A stretch of 64,000 nt of DNA from Echinococcus granulosus (lineage: Eukaryota > Platyhelminthes > Cestoda > Cyclophyllidea > Taeniidae), in assembly GCF_000524195.1 (NCBI RefSeq), contig NW_020170419.1:481533-545532 (forward strand). Reading direction: 5' to 3'. The notes below the pieces were generated by a model. The model ran no database searches and was not told the origin of the DNA. It was given only the letters and a program-made list of their open reading frames with translations. The position numbers were made by a program, and so were the translations under genes. Below, in pieces: positions 12,001-23,100 of this stretch; position 1 is the stretch's first letter; each line of letters starts with the position of its first letter.

Positions 12001-15000
12001 CTTTTCTCTTGTAATGTTACGCGGTCAGACGTGTCCTTGTCTGTCTCCAGACCATTCATCCACTATGCATTTAACGCACGCCCTCCCTTACTTCATCCTT
12101 AGCCGACTGCTTGCTTTTCCTGTGCGCGGTGGACTGTGAACGCAAATGTTTACTGGGAATTGTTTACTTGCTGAAATCTATGGCTGAAATTAGTCTATCT
12201 AATGGATACAATAATTTAAATGCATGCAGGAAAGGCCAAGCCTTCAAAAAGCGCGGCAATGAATAGCACATTTTTCAGTGGATCCAGCTGCATCATCCGT
12301 AGCCTCTCCAGCCCCCCCCCCCCCACCCCCTACGAATCTTAAGGTGATTGTCAACTTTTCTTGGCCTTTAACAATTAGGTGATCAAATCTGAGGGTGACA
12401 GATGAAATGCAAAACCAAGGTGGAAGTGGGGTGGACTCTGAAGGCAGGGGAAATTCACCGTGAAATTGTGCCTCCTCGTGGTGGTACTATGCAGGGACCT
12501 TCTGCAGTCTGCCTTATTTAGTCGATTACTTTTCAAAGCGTATTTTCTCTCAGTCTCGTAACTTTTCTTCAAACCTTTTCGATGAAGAATGTTCTACTCG
12601 CCTAGAACTTTGAACTGTCTTGATGCTCCAGACGCACCGCGCATTGACCTCCTTCTGAGAGGTCATTGGGTTGGATGTTGTGTACCTCCCACAGTCAGTG
12701 TGAAGCTTTATTAAGATACTCTTTTGACTTACCCACCTCATCTTTACATCTTTTTTAGAGGTTGATAGGCTCGTAGACGAATTGGACAATGATGAAAAGA
12801 AGTACTCGAAGGACTGTCAGGTCTACTACGTGAGAGATGACTACATTGCACGCAAAGTAAGTTTCACCCCTCCTGCCCCCTCTACTCTACTTTTGTTCTA
12901 CATCATAGGGGTACTTCTTGACATTTTGTTTCTTGTCAGTTGATAAAAGCTGAGCAGCAGTTGAATCAGCCTCTTCACTATTGTTGTCGTATTTGACTAG
13001 TAAACATCCGGGATGCGGCGCTGGAGTTTACTCTGAGACCCTGTGTAAATTTTCGCAAGCACCGAACTTTTGAAGGAGGAGGAGGTGATACTTCACCTCC
13101 GCCTGCTGAGTCTCTTACTGCTGTTGGTGAACTGTCTGAAAAATATTTTAATCTAGCAGAATGACCTTTGTACATCAACTGTCTGACTGGTCGAGGGGTT
13201 AGTAGGCATTACCGCTTGGTTTTTTCGATCACTGTAAACTTGTTCAAATAGATTTAATTACGTAGAAACTATGAGCTGAACCGAAATGAATGTATTGGAG
13301 TAATGTTAACAAGGTAAGGCAATTGAAAATGATCGCTTTCTGGTGTGGTTATTACCTCACCTCTGTTTGTGTCTTCACCTTTTCGCTAACTTTGTGTGTT
13401 GGTTTCCCTTCCCCGTTGCACAAATTTACAACGCGTTGTGTACTGGTTGGTTGCCAAGATGGCACAATTTTTTACTTTTCGTTATTTTCCTTTGGTAGAG
13501 AAAGGAAAAAAGAAAACTTGAGTGTGTTTGTGGGCTCTTGCCTCCTTCTGGACTTTGCATGCTTGAAATCTTCTATCCGTAGACCTTGGTAACTTCTGAG
13601 TTAAAAGTGGTAGGTGCAGTTTTCGTTGCAAAATCATCACCATCCACCTTTGTTGGCAATTCACGAGTTGTTTAACGAGTCCTGTACTTGTTCAGTCGTT
13701 AAGGTTGGTCGTCTCACCTTAATCCCATTATAGCACTACCCAAGCCCCTCCCAAGGGCACTTAGGATTGTAGTCACGTGCTACGAGAATGTGAAAGAAGT
13801 AGCAGCTCAGTGGTAGAGGTCGCATGATCAGGACTTTGAGCCAAGTCAAAACGGTTGAAAGGTGAAGTTCCCCTCTCGGCACCGTCCTTAAGACAGAAAT
13901 CTCTTTTCACCTAGTACTCACCGTGTGCCAAATTTCCGAGATCCCAAATCCTTGTAAGTGCTCGTGTTCACGAGTCCTACAGACGAGTTCTTACCCAACG
14001 GAATCACATGGCAGTTTGCTCTTGCGGTGATCAGGGGCCTAGAGCCGGGTGGGTGGGTGCTCTATGCTCTGAATACTCTGCTGCAGTACTCCAGAACTTT
14101 TAAGTGGCTGAACGTCTTGTCACCTCACCGTGCTTTGCTTGAAGACTTCTACAGATGTACAGACCCTTGTTCACCAGAAACTTCATTTATCACGACAGGC
14201 TGTGTTTTATTTGTGTTAACGCCTTCTCGATTGACGAACGGACTCAAGATGGGTGCTTGGGCAACTTGTTAGCTGTGCTCGCGATATGTCAATTTTCGTC
14301 ACCTTCATGGGCCGTGACATTTAGAGAAAGCGACCTTTATGACGTTTGTTTTCTCTCCTATCGCCTTCTGATTTAATCCGCATGAAAAAAAGGTGCTCGT
14401 TTGGTTGTTCTCACTGTTTTTAATCATTCTTGCCTCCACCTTATTCGCCTTCGTTTCAGCCCAAATTTCCCTTAATTGCGGTTTTACCTTCGAAACGCTG
14501 GGGTTCACAAAGCATCCTATCGCTATTCAATACATTGTTATCCTTTTTGTCGTGAAAAAAGTGAGAGATTTAACCACTCGCCTAAATACCTCCTCGTTAC
14601 TACTATGGAAGGAAGGGACAGCCGGATTTGGAGTGTATTTTTGCATAAAAATAGAAGCCATGCTTTTAGGTCGTGCTTGCAGCTATACCTTGGCGCATCC
14701 AATTAGATGATCGCAATCACGTCAAGGTCGAATGCCTCCACTTTCAGCAGTTTCTCACGTACGCAGCAATCTTGCCTTCTCCTAAAATGAGAGGAAAGTG
14801 GAAGAAGTCACCAACTTCCAGGTTGATATGTTAAGAAAATGGAGGAGTCCCGGCGCCTCCTAGCACTCTACCCTTCAAGAGATCGGTAGTGTAAAGCATC
14901 AGGGCAGAGACCGAGTAATATGAGGCCGAACCAACTCCCCCTACCAGGCTTTCCTTGACAAGTCTTCGGCCATCACTTTTAGGCGTTCTAAATATTCTTT

Positions 15001-18000
15001 TTTGTCAAGGTTCTATGAGGAAATTTTCTGTTTCATAGGTTGAAATCCATGGTTATTATTTTAATGCTCCTTTCCCTCCTTAGCACAACGGATTCCCCAT
15101 CCCAGAGGCGTTGGATGCTCTCCAATCGGAGATGGATCACTACGGTGCGGTAGAATTGCTAAGTGAACTCCTTGGAAAACGAGAGTAAGTCTGCTTTCTA
15201 AAAATCGAACAAGACGCCGGTATGGAAGGAGGGAGGTGATAGACTACCTGTATAGATGTGTCACTATAATAACAGAGTGGTGATCTAAGCTCCCGAATAA
15301 ATAACGCCGTTGTTTAAGTCAAACTGAGATTTGGAGTTTATGAAGGGTTGAACAGACGAGATTCTTAGGCTGTGCATTTATTCCTGGCAAGTGAAGTCAG
15401 TGTGTGTAGGGTGTTTTTTGGTACGGCTGAACTACCCACAATGACTGTTTTGATTTGCCTTCGATGCTATCTCAGTACCCATTCCTGCGACAAGATTCAT
15501 CTCCTCTCCAAGTTGTGATCCACTTGCTTCTCAAATGTTCCCAGTACTTGCTGATCACAGTAAACGCCATGGCTGCCAGACATACGGCTGTCTTTGGGAC
15601 GTTGACACCGTTCAAACGCCTTGTCGCTTAGTGACTGAGCCTGTCAACACCGTGTTTCATTGTGCTTGACGTCCTCGCTTTGTCCGGAGGTTGATTTAAG
15701 TCGCCTGAGTTAGCTCGCTTTCGTAGGCGACTTCACCATCTCGTCTGGTTGCAGAATGTCTAACATTTTTTATCGTGGCACTACCATCACTCCAAGTCTG
15801 AGGTACTCGTGCAATGCCACACGATCAGAGCCACAGCGCCTCTGCATTTCTGCTGCCTTCTGGTGCACTATTTTCAGCACAGTATGATGTGTACTTTTGA
15901 GGGGGTACCGGAACTTGTTTGTACTTCAAAGCATGCTTTTTTGGTCATTCATTCGAAATTTGAGAAGCTGCTAAGACTAGCTCTATCGTCTTGTCATTTT
16001 CCTTTAGAGATTGGGTAGCAAATTTGCCTGTCAACATTGGACCGGTCCTGTACATCATCCTCTCTAAGATGCACAAATATGCCAGGTGCGTTTCTCTTTT
16101 CTTGCATCCATTTCAACTGAATGTAGTCTCACCTTTTATTATTATTGACATTTTTTAATATTATGTGGGTAAATTTTTGTCCGGAGGTTGATTTAAGTCG
16201 CCTGAGTTAGCTCGCCTTTAGTCTTTTCTCCATATTTTCCCAGACTGAAGATAATGGTGCTTAATTGACTGCGTGTTTGACTGAAGAGTCCCTCGACCTT
16301 TGAACCCCTCTCTCCCCCTTTTCTTTTCCACATCAATTGGTCCGTTTATTTCCGGTTCACGGTGGATTTAGACTCTTTAGGACTCTGGTGATTTGTTATT
16401 TTACTGCCTCACTAAAAGGAGGTTACTGCTTCCTTCTCTACCTCATCTCATCTGTCCTTGTTACAAAGCGCTTGCGGTGGAAGGGGAGGGATTTGAGGGT
16501 ATTATATGCCTTCCACTCTGTCAAACGCACTGGTGTGCCAGCCTTACATCTGTGTCGTGATGGACAGGGTGGGGGTGGGAGGGAGACAAACCTTGCGAGT
16601 TTACGTAGGATGAAGTGGTATATGTGCTAGTGACACCGTCACGGCGAAACCGGAAGCAGACCTGTAAATGAGACATACGCCGCACACGTACCCTAAACCC
16701 TTCGATATTGTCGTCGGTACAACACCTTTCAATCACTTGTTGTAAATAGTGTGAAAGTGATCCATGGAATTGATGCCGTTGTTTATTGCTTCGCTGTTGT
16801 GCTCGCTTTCACTTTGAACCCTTTTGGCATCTGGTGTCAGGTGAATTTAATAGCGAGGGGGGGGGGGATTTGAGCTTGCCTTTTTCTATCCGGTCCCAAA
16901 GCTTCAAGGAGGAGATGAAGAACACGGCGTGCAGACAGATATTTCAAAAAGGTTATTCTGCCGATGGGTGACCCATTACCGCGAGGGTAAGAAAAAGAGA
17001 CTCCACTCTTGGCGAGAAGTGGGCGTCTTTTGCAATATTATGCAAGTAAACGTGTCATTGTTTATCTCCTCAGACGATTGTCTCACCATCTACGTCGCAT
17101 TTTTTTGAGGTGTGCATCCCCTCATCTCGTCGTGAGACGACTGCTTGCTTTTCTTCTCTCTCTGTGTGTGTGCGTTTGTATGTGATGTACTACAGATGCA
17201 ATCTTTCAGCAGGGTTATGATCTGCCTACACGCTAAGCCTCGGGTGTGTTCAAGGCGCAGTCTTTGTGAGGCGTTAGGAATACTGGTGAGTCGGTGGAAA
17301 GAAATGTCTGCCTTCATAACCCTTCCTAAGTTGGTAGGGCCTGGATATTGTCCTAGTCCCAACCAATACAGCAAAGCGGGGCTATAGGCTTTAGAATAAA
17401 TGTCTTTGATGTGTGGGTGTACCCGGGTAGCCACCACTCTCGCGTACTTTTGTCTTTTTCGAGTGACCCTGACCTTAGAGTGAGTATTTGATGCCTCTGC
17501 ATGATACTGGCCAAAGAGAGCTCAACAAAACTGGAAATCAAAAACTGCTTCACGTTGTTCAGAAACTAGGTGCAAATTGCGAGTAGAAACTTCTAGAATG
17601 TTGAGGTGAATCTACTCTTCTGTGCTCATAGATATTCTTAGGAAAGAGGATCCAGGATGGACCTTTGAAAAGACCTGCTCTGCAAGATTGGCTGGGGAGA
17701 GGCTGAGTTCATTGATGACAGCTTCTTGGAGGGAAGTTTTTGAAACTGGTCCTTTCGATCGACTAACATCTCTTCTGATCTCCGTATCATACTCCAGAAG
17801 CATATCTCAATGTCTAGAGAATGTGAAGGTTTGAACTGTTCCTACTGGAGGTTTTCACCCTATTTTTCCCCTTCTCTATCACAGTATTCCACCGTTGCAA
17901 TTGTTCGCGGTTCATGACTCCACTATCCTTCCCATGCTCCTGACTCTCGATTCCTGTGACGAGATGTGGCCGCCTTTCGGCGCGGACATTACTTTTGAAT

Positions 18001-18359
18001 TGTACATCCAGACTCTGGGTCCCTCGTACCATCGCGCACACCTGAACGACGCGCTAGTCTATCCGGATGACGCACCTCACTCCCACCTTGATTGGTCTAC
18101 TATGCAAGCGAGCCGTATGTGGGTCAGAGTGTGCTACCTCGGTCGTCCACTACCTCTAGCCTCGATGTGGTGTGCTGGAGATGATGCAGTGCAGCAGTTG
18201 ACTGGCTCAGAGGAGTACGTGCCATTGCTAGACTTTGTGGGCAAGTTGACTCCTCTGGCGCTGTCAATGAAGGATTTTCAGGCCAAATGTCAGACTTTTG
18301 CGGTGAAGGCGAACCCGGGAGGCGTGAAGGAGGTGAAACGAGGCCCGAAGAATTTGTAG
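9092..18359 (+). CDS. ACP6: Lysophosphatidic acid phosphatase type 6-like histidine acid phosphatase, 5' end missing
   Basis: Exons: 9092-9182, 9227-9358, 9497-9627, 10369-10448, 10524-10676, 12759-12856, 15084-15184, 16008-16085, 17885-18359, all GT-AG and in phase, giving 445 residues (human ACP6 is 428). The first exon starts in phase 2, so a short 5' exon with the start codon and any targeting peptide is missing. ACP6 hydrolyses lysophosphatidic acid to monoacylglycerol. The family signature RHGARTP, holding the nucleophilic histidine, is in the first exon. The proton-donor motif AVHDST is in the last and is followed by MWPPFGADITFELY, close to human KWPPFAVDLTMELY. The middle part, including RSTRVGRNIKSLRSLVAGL, also aligns with human ACP6. 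The long last exon adds a basic C-terminal tail. Introns range from 44 nt to 2.2 kb. The exact N-terminus is unresolved. Confidence 0.9.
13795..13905 (+). mobile_element. Possible tRNA-derived SINE relic or tRNA pseudogene in a phosphatase intron
   Basis: The stretch GCAGCTCAGTGGTAGAGG (about 13802-13819) closely resembles the D-arm and A box of a tRNA gene. About 45 bases later GGTGAAGTTCCCC followed by CTCTCGGCACCG (13861-13884) resembles a T-arm/B box and acceptor end. The anticodon region does not fold cleanly and the B box deviates from consensus, so a functional tRNA is unlikely. A tRNA-headed SINE remnant fits best. No second copy was noticed in the window. Confidence 0.4.
15679..15718 (+). 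repeat. Direct repeat copy 1 (about 40 bp) in a phosphatase intron
   Basis: The segment beginning TTTGTCCGGAGGTTGATTTA and ending GAGTTAGCTCGC recurs exactly at 16176-16215. The copies sit in the introns on either side of the 78-nt exon 16008-16085. In this copy AAGTCGCCT (15698-15706) pairs with AGGCGACTT (15725-15733), giving a potential 9-bp stem with an 18-nt loop. Confidence 0.85.
16176..16215 (+). repeat. Direct repeat copy 2 (about 40 bp) in the following phosphatase intron
   Basis: Identical over about 40 bases to 15679-15718, about 497 bases downstream. The downstream half of the hairpin seen in copy 1 is absent. The flanks are unrelated, so only this core is shared. Confidence 0.85.
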
Positions 18360-20156
18360 ACTAAACTCTCAGAGGAGTGTATGTGCGTGTGTGTGTGTGT
18401 GTTTCAGTTTGGCGGTATGTCGACGTGATGGAATTACAAGAACTGTAGCGCCTGGTTCTCTTGCCGATGGGCTTCCTCCTCCGTGAATTGGGTCGTTGTT
18501 TGCTGGGTAGGTCCATAAAAGCTGGAACATCTTGAGTTTGTATTACTGAGGAGGCTTTTTTCCCTCGGCCCAGCCTAGCTGTAGTGTCGAAGCGCCTCTT
18601 GGAGGGTCATAACTTCACCATCAGTGAAATGGAATAGGTTAGTGGTACCAGTTCGGCGAATGTGACGCTTTGAATATACCGTCAAGTAGGCGATCGGAGC
18701 GTCCACTAGACTATCCTTCCTTGTCTTATTGATTTGGCGGGTGGAATGTCAATTCTGTAGGGCAAAGTGGGGTGCTCAGGTGGTCTGGACGGGATCAAGG
18801 CGATCCCGATGAATGCGTTGAACGGTGTCCAACGTTTTCCTTTCAGATGTTTCATTTGAGGCCAGTCGTACTTACAGATTTTCCTGAGTGTAGTCCTGGG
18901 TAAAGAGGCTCGTTCTAAATTCCGACGACTTTTAGATGCATGAAAGATGAGCGTCCGCGGCTGCATCTAGACGACCCCACTAGATATACAGTTGCGAAAG
19001 CTGAGGGTGGGGTGTCAGTATGGGTAGACACTAGCGTAAGGATGTTAGGAAGGTGTAGTGCTGTGGATTGATTCCAATGCTTGAGTTGCATCCGTGTCGG
19101 CGAGTTGATCTGTGGAACCAGAAGTAGTATTTGGAACAGCTACTATAGGAAATGGGAACCGTGCTGGACGGTAGACTGCCTCCCCTGCTGACTCACTTTT
19201 GGTACCCCTATCACCCTGTGAAAGGGTTTTTCCTGCATTACTAAGCCGGACATTTAAAGTGCTTCATCTTCTCGGCGGGGCTTTCCATTCTATGACCGCG
19301 TTGGTAGCAGTGAACGATACTTTCCATGAAGATGTCCCTTTTAGGTCCCGGAGGCTTACTTCATGGGTGGAAAAAATTAACCACACTTACTTATTAGGGT
19401 CTTCTTTGTCGCTCATAGTATAAGGGTTAAAAAATGGGAGGGAAAATTAAAGACCGTTAGTTTGATCAAATATGTAATTATGGATGACCTTAACTAAAAC
19501 CCTAAATTCAGTGCAAGGAGCGACATTAATGCCATAAAATCTTTGCTGCTTTCTTCCAAATTTAGGCTGCGAGAGGTAAAAAAGGCGTTTTGGCACGGTC
19601 GCTACGTATTCGGTGAAAAATGAGGGAAATCCCTGTACATTATATGGGTAAATAATAGAGAAAAAGCTTGATTTCTGCATCATAAATGTTGTTAAGTATT
19701 GGAGCAATAATTTAGTTAACTTACTAAGATACAAGTGCAATAAAAATAGCAAGAGTTATTACTTAAACTGATCATTTACTATCACTGATAAATAAGGACT
19801 TGGCTGCTGAATGTTTGAGCAAAGTGTTAAAAAAAGGAGCTTTAATTTTGACCTTGACTAAAGTAAATTAATTGCCGTCAATTTTGGGTTGCATTCATTG
19901 TTTTCGTTTTAAGTTTTTGCCAACCTTAACCTTCAATTCATTCAAACGGTGTTTTCCATTGCGACAAGCCTTACTCCGCGTCTTTCAAATCCCGTGTGCG
20001 TTGTTATCGATTTGTCAAATTAGTTGTAACATTGAATTACAAGCGAACAACATTATTTTCCCTTTCCCGTAGGTCTTTTGCAGGCGTAAATCTATTTTTT
20101 AGATTTTATTAGTGCTTTTTCATTTCTACGTTAATCGGCCAAAATTCTGGATACAG
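18360..20156. other. Intergenic region between phosphatase and DAP5 genes
   Basis: About 1.8 kb. It contains a GT microsatellite at 18382-18402, just after the phosphatase stop codon. The 5' exon(s) and start of the DAP5 gene must lie here or overlap it but could not be placed. Minus-strand open frames at 18706-18966 and 19447-19752 have no splice context and no recognised family. Confidence 0.5.
18382..18402 (+). repeat. GT dinucleotide microsatellite
   Basis: A run of alternating T and G with one C interruption, just downstream of the phosphatase stop codon and probably within its 3' UTR. Confidence 0.85.
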
Positions 20157-23100
20157 GTGCACAGCTCGCCAGTAGTAACAAAGACTCGGCGAGCAAACCT
20201 AGCTCTCGGTTTAACAGACCTTCTGTCAATCAGACTCAGTTGAATTTTGATAAACCACTGGCATGGCAGTCGACCTCAAAAGCCAATTATCCGCCTCTTA
20301 GTAGGGTAGAAGCTACCCGTAGAGAGGTTCTGTTGTAAGATTTCTCTTCCAACTCCGCTGACTTATTCTCCCATTAGATTGCTAAATAAAGTCACCCCGG
20401 ATAATTTCTTTAGTTCAGTGAAAGGTATCCTAGCTATCCATGTCGAGTCACCAGATGTCCTTGAAGTTTTCGTTCAGCTGGTGAGTGTGTTCTTTAATCT
20501 TCCCTGATGTATTTGTCTAGATTTTTCAGAAGGCTGCTAATGAGCCCAATTTCACTTATCTTTACTCACAACTTTGCGTGGTTCTTTGTGAACGAGCGCG
20601 TAACTTTGAACCTGAAAACGCTTATTCCGTAAGCTTCAATGGCGGTTATGTAGCGCTCCTTTAGACCTTCAAACTCCTCCTTCTCAAGCGTTGTGAAAAT
20701 GAATTCTTTAAGCGTCAAAGTATTGATTTCACCAATTCAGTCGCGCGCCAACGTTGCATCGGTGCTGTGCGCTTCATTGCCCACTTGGGTTACATCAAGG
20801 CTATACCGGATAAGATACTCCACGACTGTGTTAAAGCCCTCCTCCTGTGTAAACAAACCGGAAAGTCTGATGGGCTGGCATTGCCACCGCCCCAGGAGGG
20901 TACTAGTTCTACTACAGTCTACCCGAAGGAAAACGAGCATGTCGCCTTGGACATGGAATGCCTATGTGAATTCATGAAAATAGCCGGATCCTATATGGAC
21001 TCGCCAAAGGCGCGCAACTTGATGGACCAGTACTTCGAGCGTATAGCGCAAATTGTGGAGCGTGCTTCGCCGGAGCGCATGCGAAAGAGTTGCTCTGAAA
21101 GGAAATTTATCCCTCTGAGCACGCGCACTCGTTTCATGTTGCTGGACATCATTGATCTGCGCAAAAACAAGTGGAGGCCGCTTTTTGAAGGTCAAATTGC
21201 TGATTACGATCAACCCTGGCTTCTACCGGATTTGCGAGAAGCGATCGATAGGGTGAGTCTCTGGTATCTCTGGTATCCAGTTGCTCAGGTTGCATTGCCA
21301 GCCATACAACCCTGGAGGGGAGTCGAATAGCATCCTAAGTATTGTAGGGTGAACCTTTTGCTGAAGTCATTGCTGTTTGGTCTTGAGAGGTAGAAAGGGT
21401 ATTTTGTTGCATTATCTTTGTCATTCCTAACCAATACCTACCTTGACTTTCTTTTTCGGTACTTATAGTCCTACCAGTGTTCGTTTACATTATCACTACT
21501 CCCTTGAATAGTATAAGTGAATTGAGCAGAGTACCGTATAGTTCGAATTCCTCTTTTTACCGGCTTACATGAGCACATTGAAACAGTTTTATCACTGTGC
21601 TTCAGCCTATTACCAGTGAACTGGATCACTGCAATAACTCATTGTTGTAACTTGCAGGAACTTGCAAAATGTACGCGATTGTTTACATGCACGCATAATA
21701 AAGCATATATATATGCATATTTCTATCGACATGATACTCTTCGCTCCGATTAAGACTAATTTCTGTTATTTTAAACCCCCATATCTTAAAATGTGGCTAG
21801 AGCCTAATGGTTATCACGACTTGTCGCCTTTACGAGCGGAGATTAACTCCGTTCCCACACTGCAAAAGCTTTCCGTAAGATGTTTTGTGTTGCACTTAGG
21901 GGGTGTGCAATAGCACAACGCCTCGTGTACAAGGTAGTGAAAGCTCTACTTTTATTGAGAATGAAGGAGAACGTGTCACTGTTATTAGAAACACTTCGAC
22001 ATTAAGCCACAAAAACCAGAAGAGTAAACAATTGGTTGACGTTCGCATAAATTGGAAAGTCTTAAAAGCTACTAATTTAGGTGGGTGTTGAATGTCATGT
22101 GCCAGTAGATGGCAAAAATATTCCAAGGCTGTTGCTGTGTTCTCTTTGACGTGCGACGCACGAGCGCGTTGATGGGAAAGGATCGTTTGTTGACTGACTT
22201 GTTTTGAGAAAAATTTTGCACTTTTCTGTTGCAATGCTAGGCGGTTGAAAACACCGCTGATTTGCGCGGATTGCTTGCCTTGACAGCTAAAATTATAGAA
22301 GCAAGATTTCTGCCCTCATCATTGATTGGGTAAATCCTTTTTTTAAGTTATTTTATCTGTTTCTTGTAACATTGAAGTGCGTAATATCAATTGGCCAAAT
22401 GGTTCATCTCAGTTAAACCCGAACCCCCATCTGCACCATCAATAGGGATCAAATAGCACCTCCTCACGGAATTGCGCATCTCGGACCGCTCCCGGGAGTC
22501 GCAGCGTCCTCGGCCACTTTCCAGGTATTCTTGAGCCCGAGGGGGACTGGACCACACTCAACCAGATGGGCAAGGCACTCTGTTCACGTGGCAAAGACAT
22601 CGACCTCTTCTCTAGCACTGACTCCGCTTCTCTGAGCACCACCAGCCATCGCAACCGGGACAGTGGCTACAGCAGTGGCGGTGGTGGTGCCAACACTTCT
22701 CACAACCGCACAGCCGCCTCTGCTGGCAGTTGTGGCAGCAATGATGGAAACTATGGTGTGAGTAATGAGTGCAGCGGATCATGGACTAGACGCCGTTTCG
22801 CTGAGAGGCGTCCTTATCGATCTCATCAGAGTCCGAATTTGGGGAATCTCTACTGTCAAGGTCGTACAGCAGCAGTTGCGGGGCTGAACAGTGCGTCGCT
22901 TTTCGAGGTGACTTCACCTACGAACACATTTTAAAGGATTGGAAGCTGTATTTGCTCTTGGGCTAATCTGATATATGCATGCCTACCTCAGGATGCAGCT
23001 CGGACCTCCAAATGGCTGTGCCACAGTTTTTTGTTATTATAGCTAAATCACCCTAAAACGATCTGCATCTCTTTATCATCGGCGCTGAAATGCTGACATC

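Noticed and set aside
17622..17834. Extra phosphatase exon before the last one
   Set aside because: No similarity to ACP6; joining 16085 directly to 17885 gives a gapless alignment to the human HD-motif region.
20737..21213. Minus-strand frames inside the DAP5 MIF4G exon
   Set aside because: Shadows of the strongly supported + strand coding exon.
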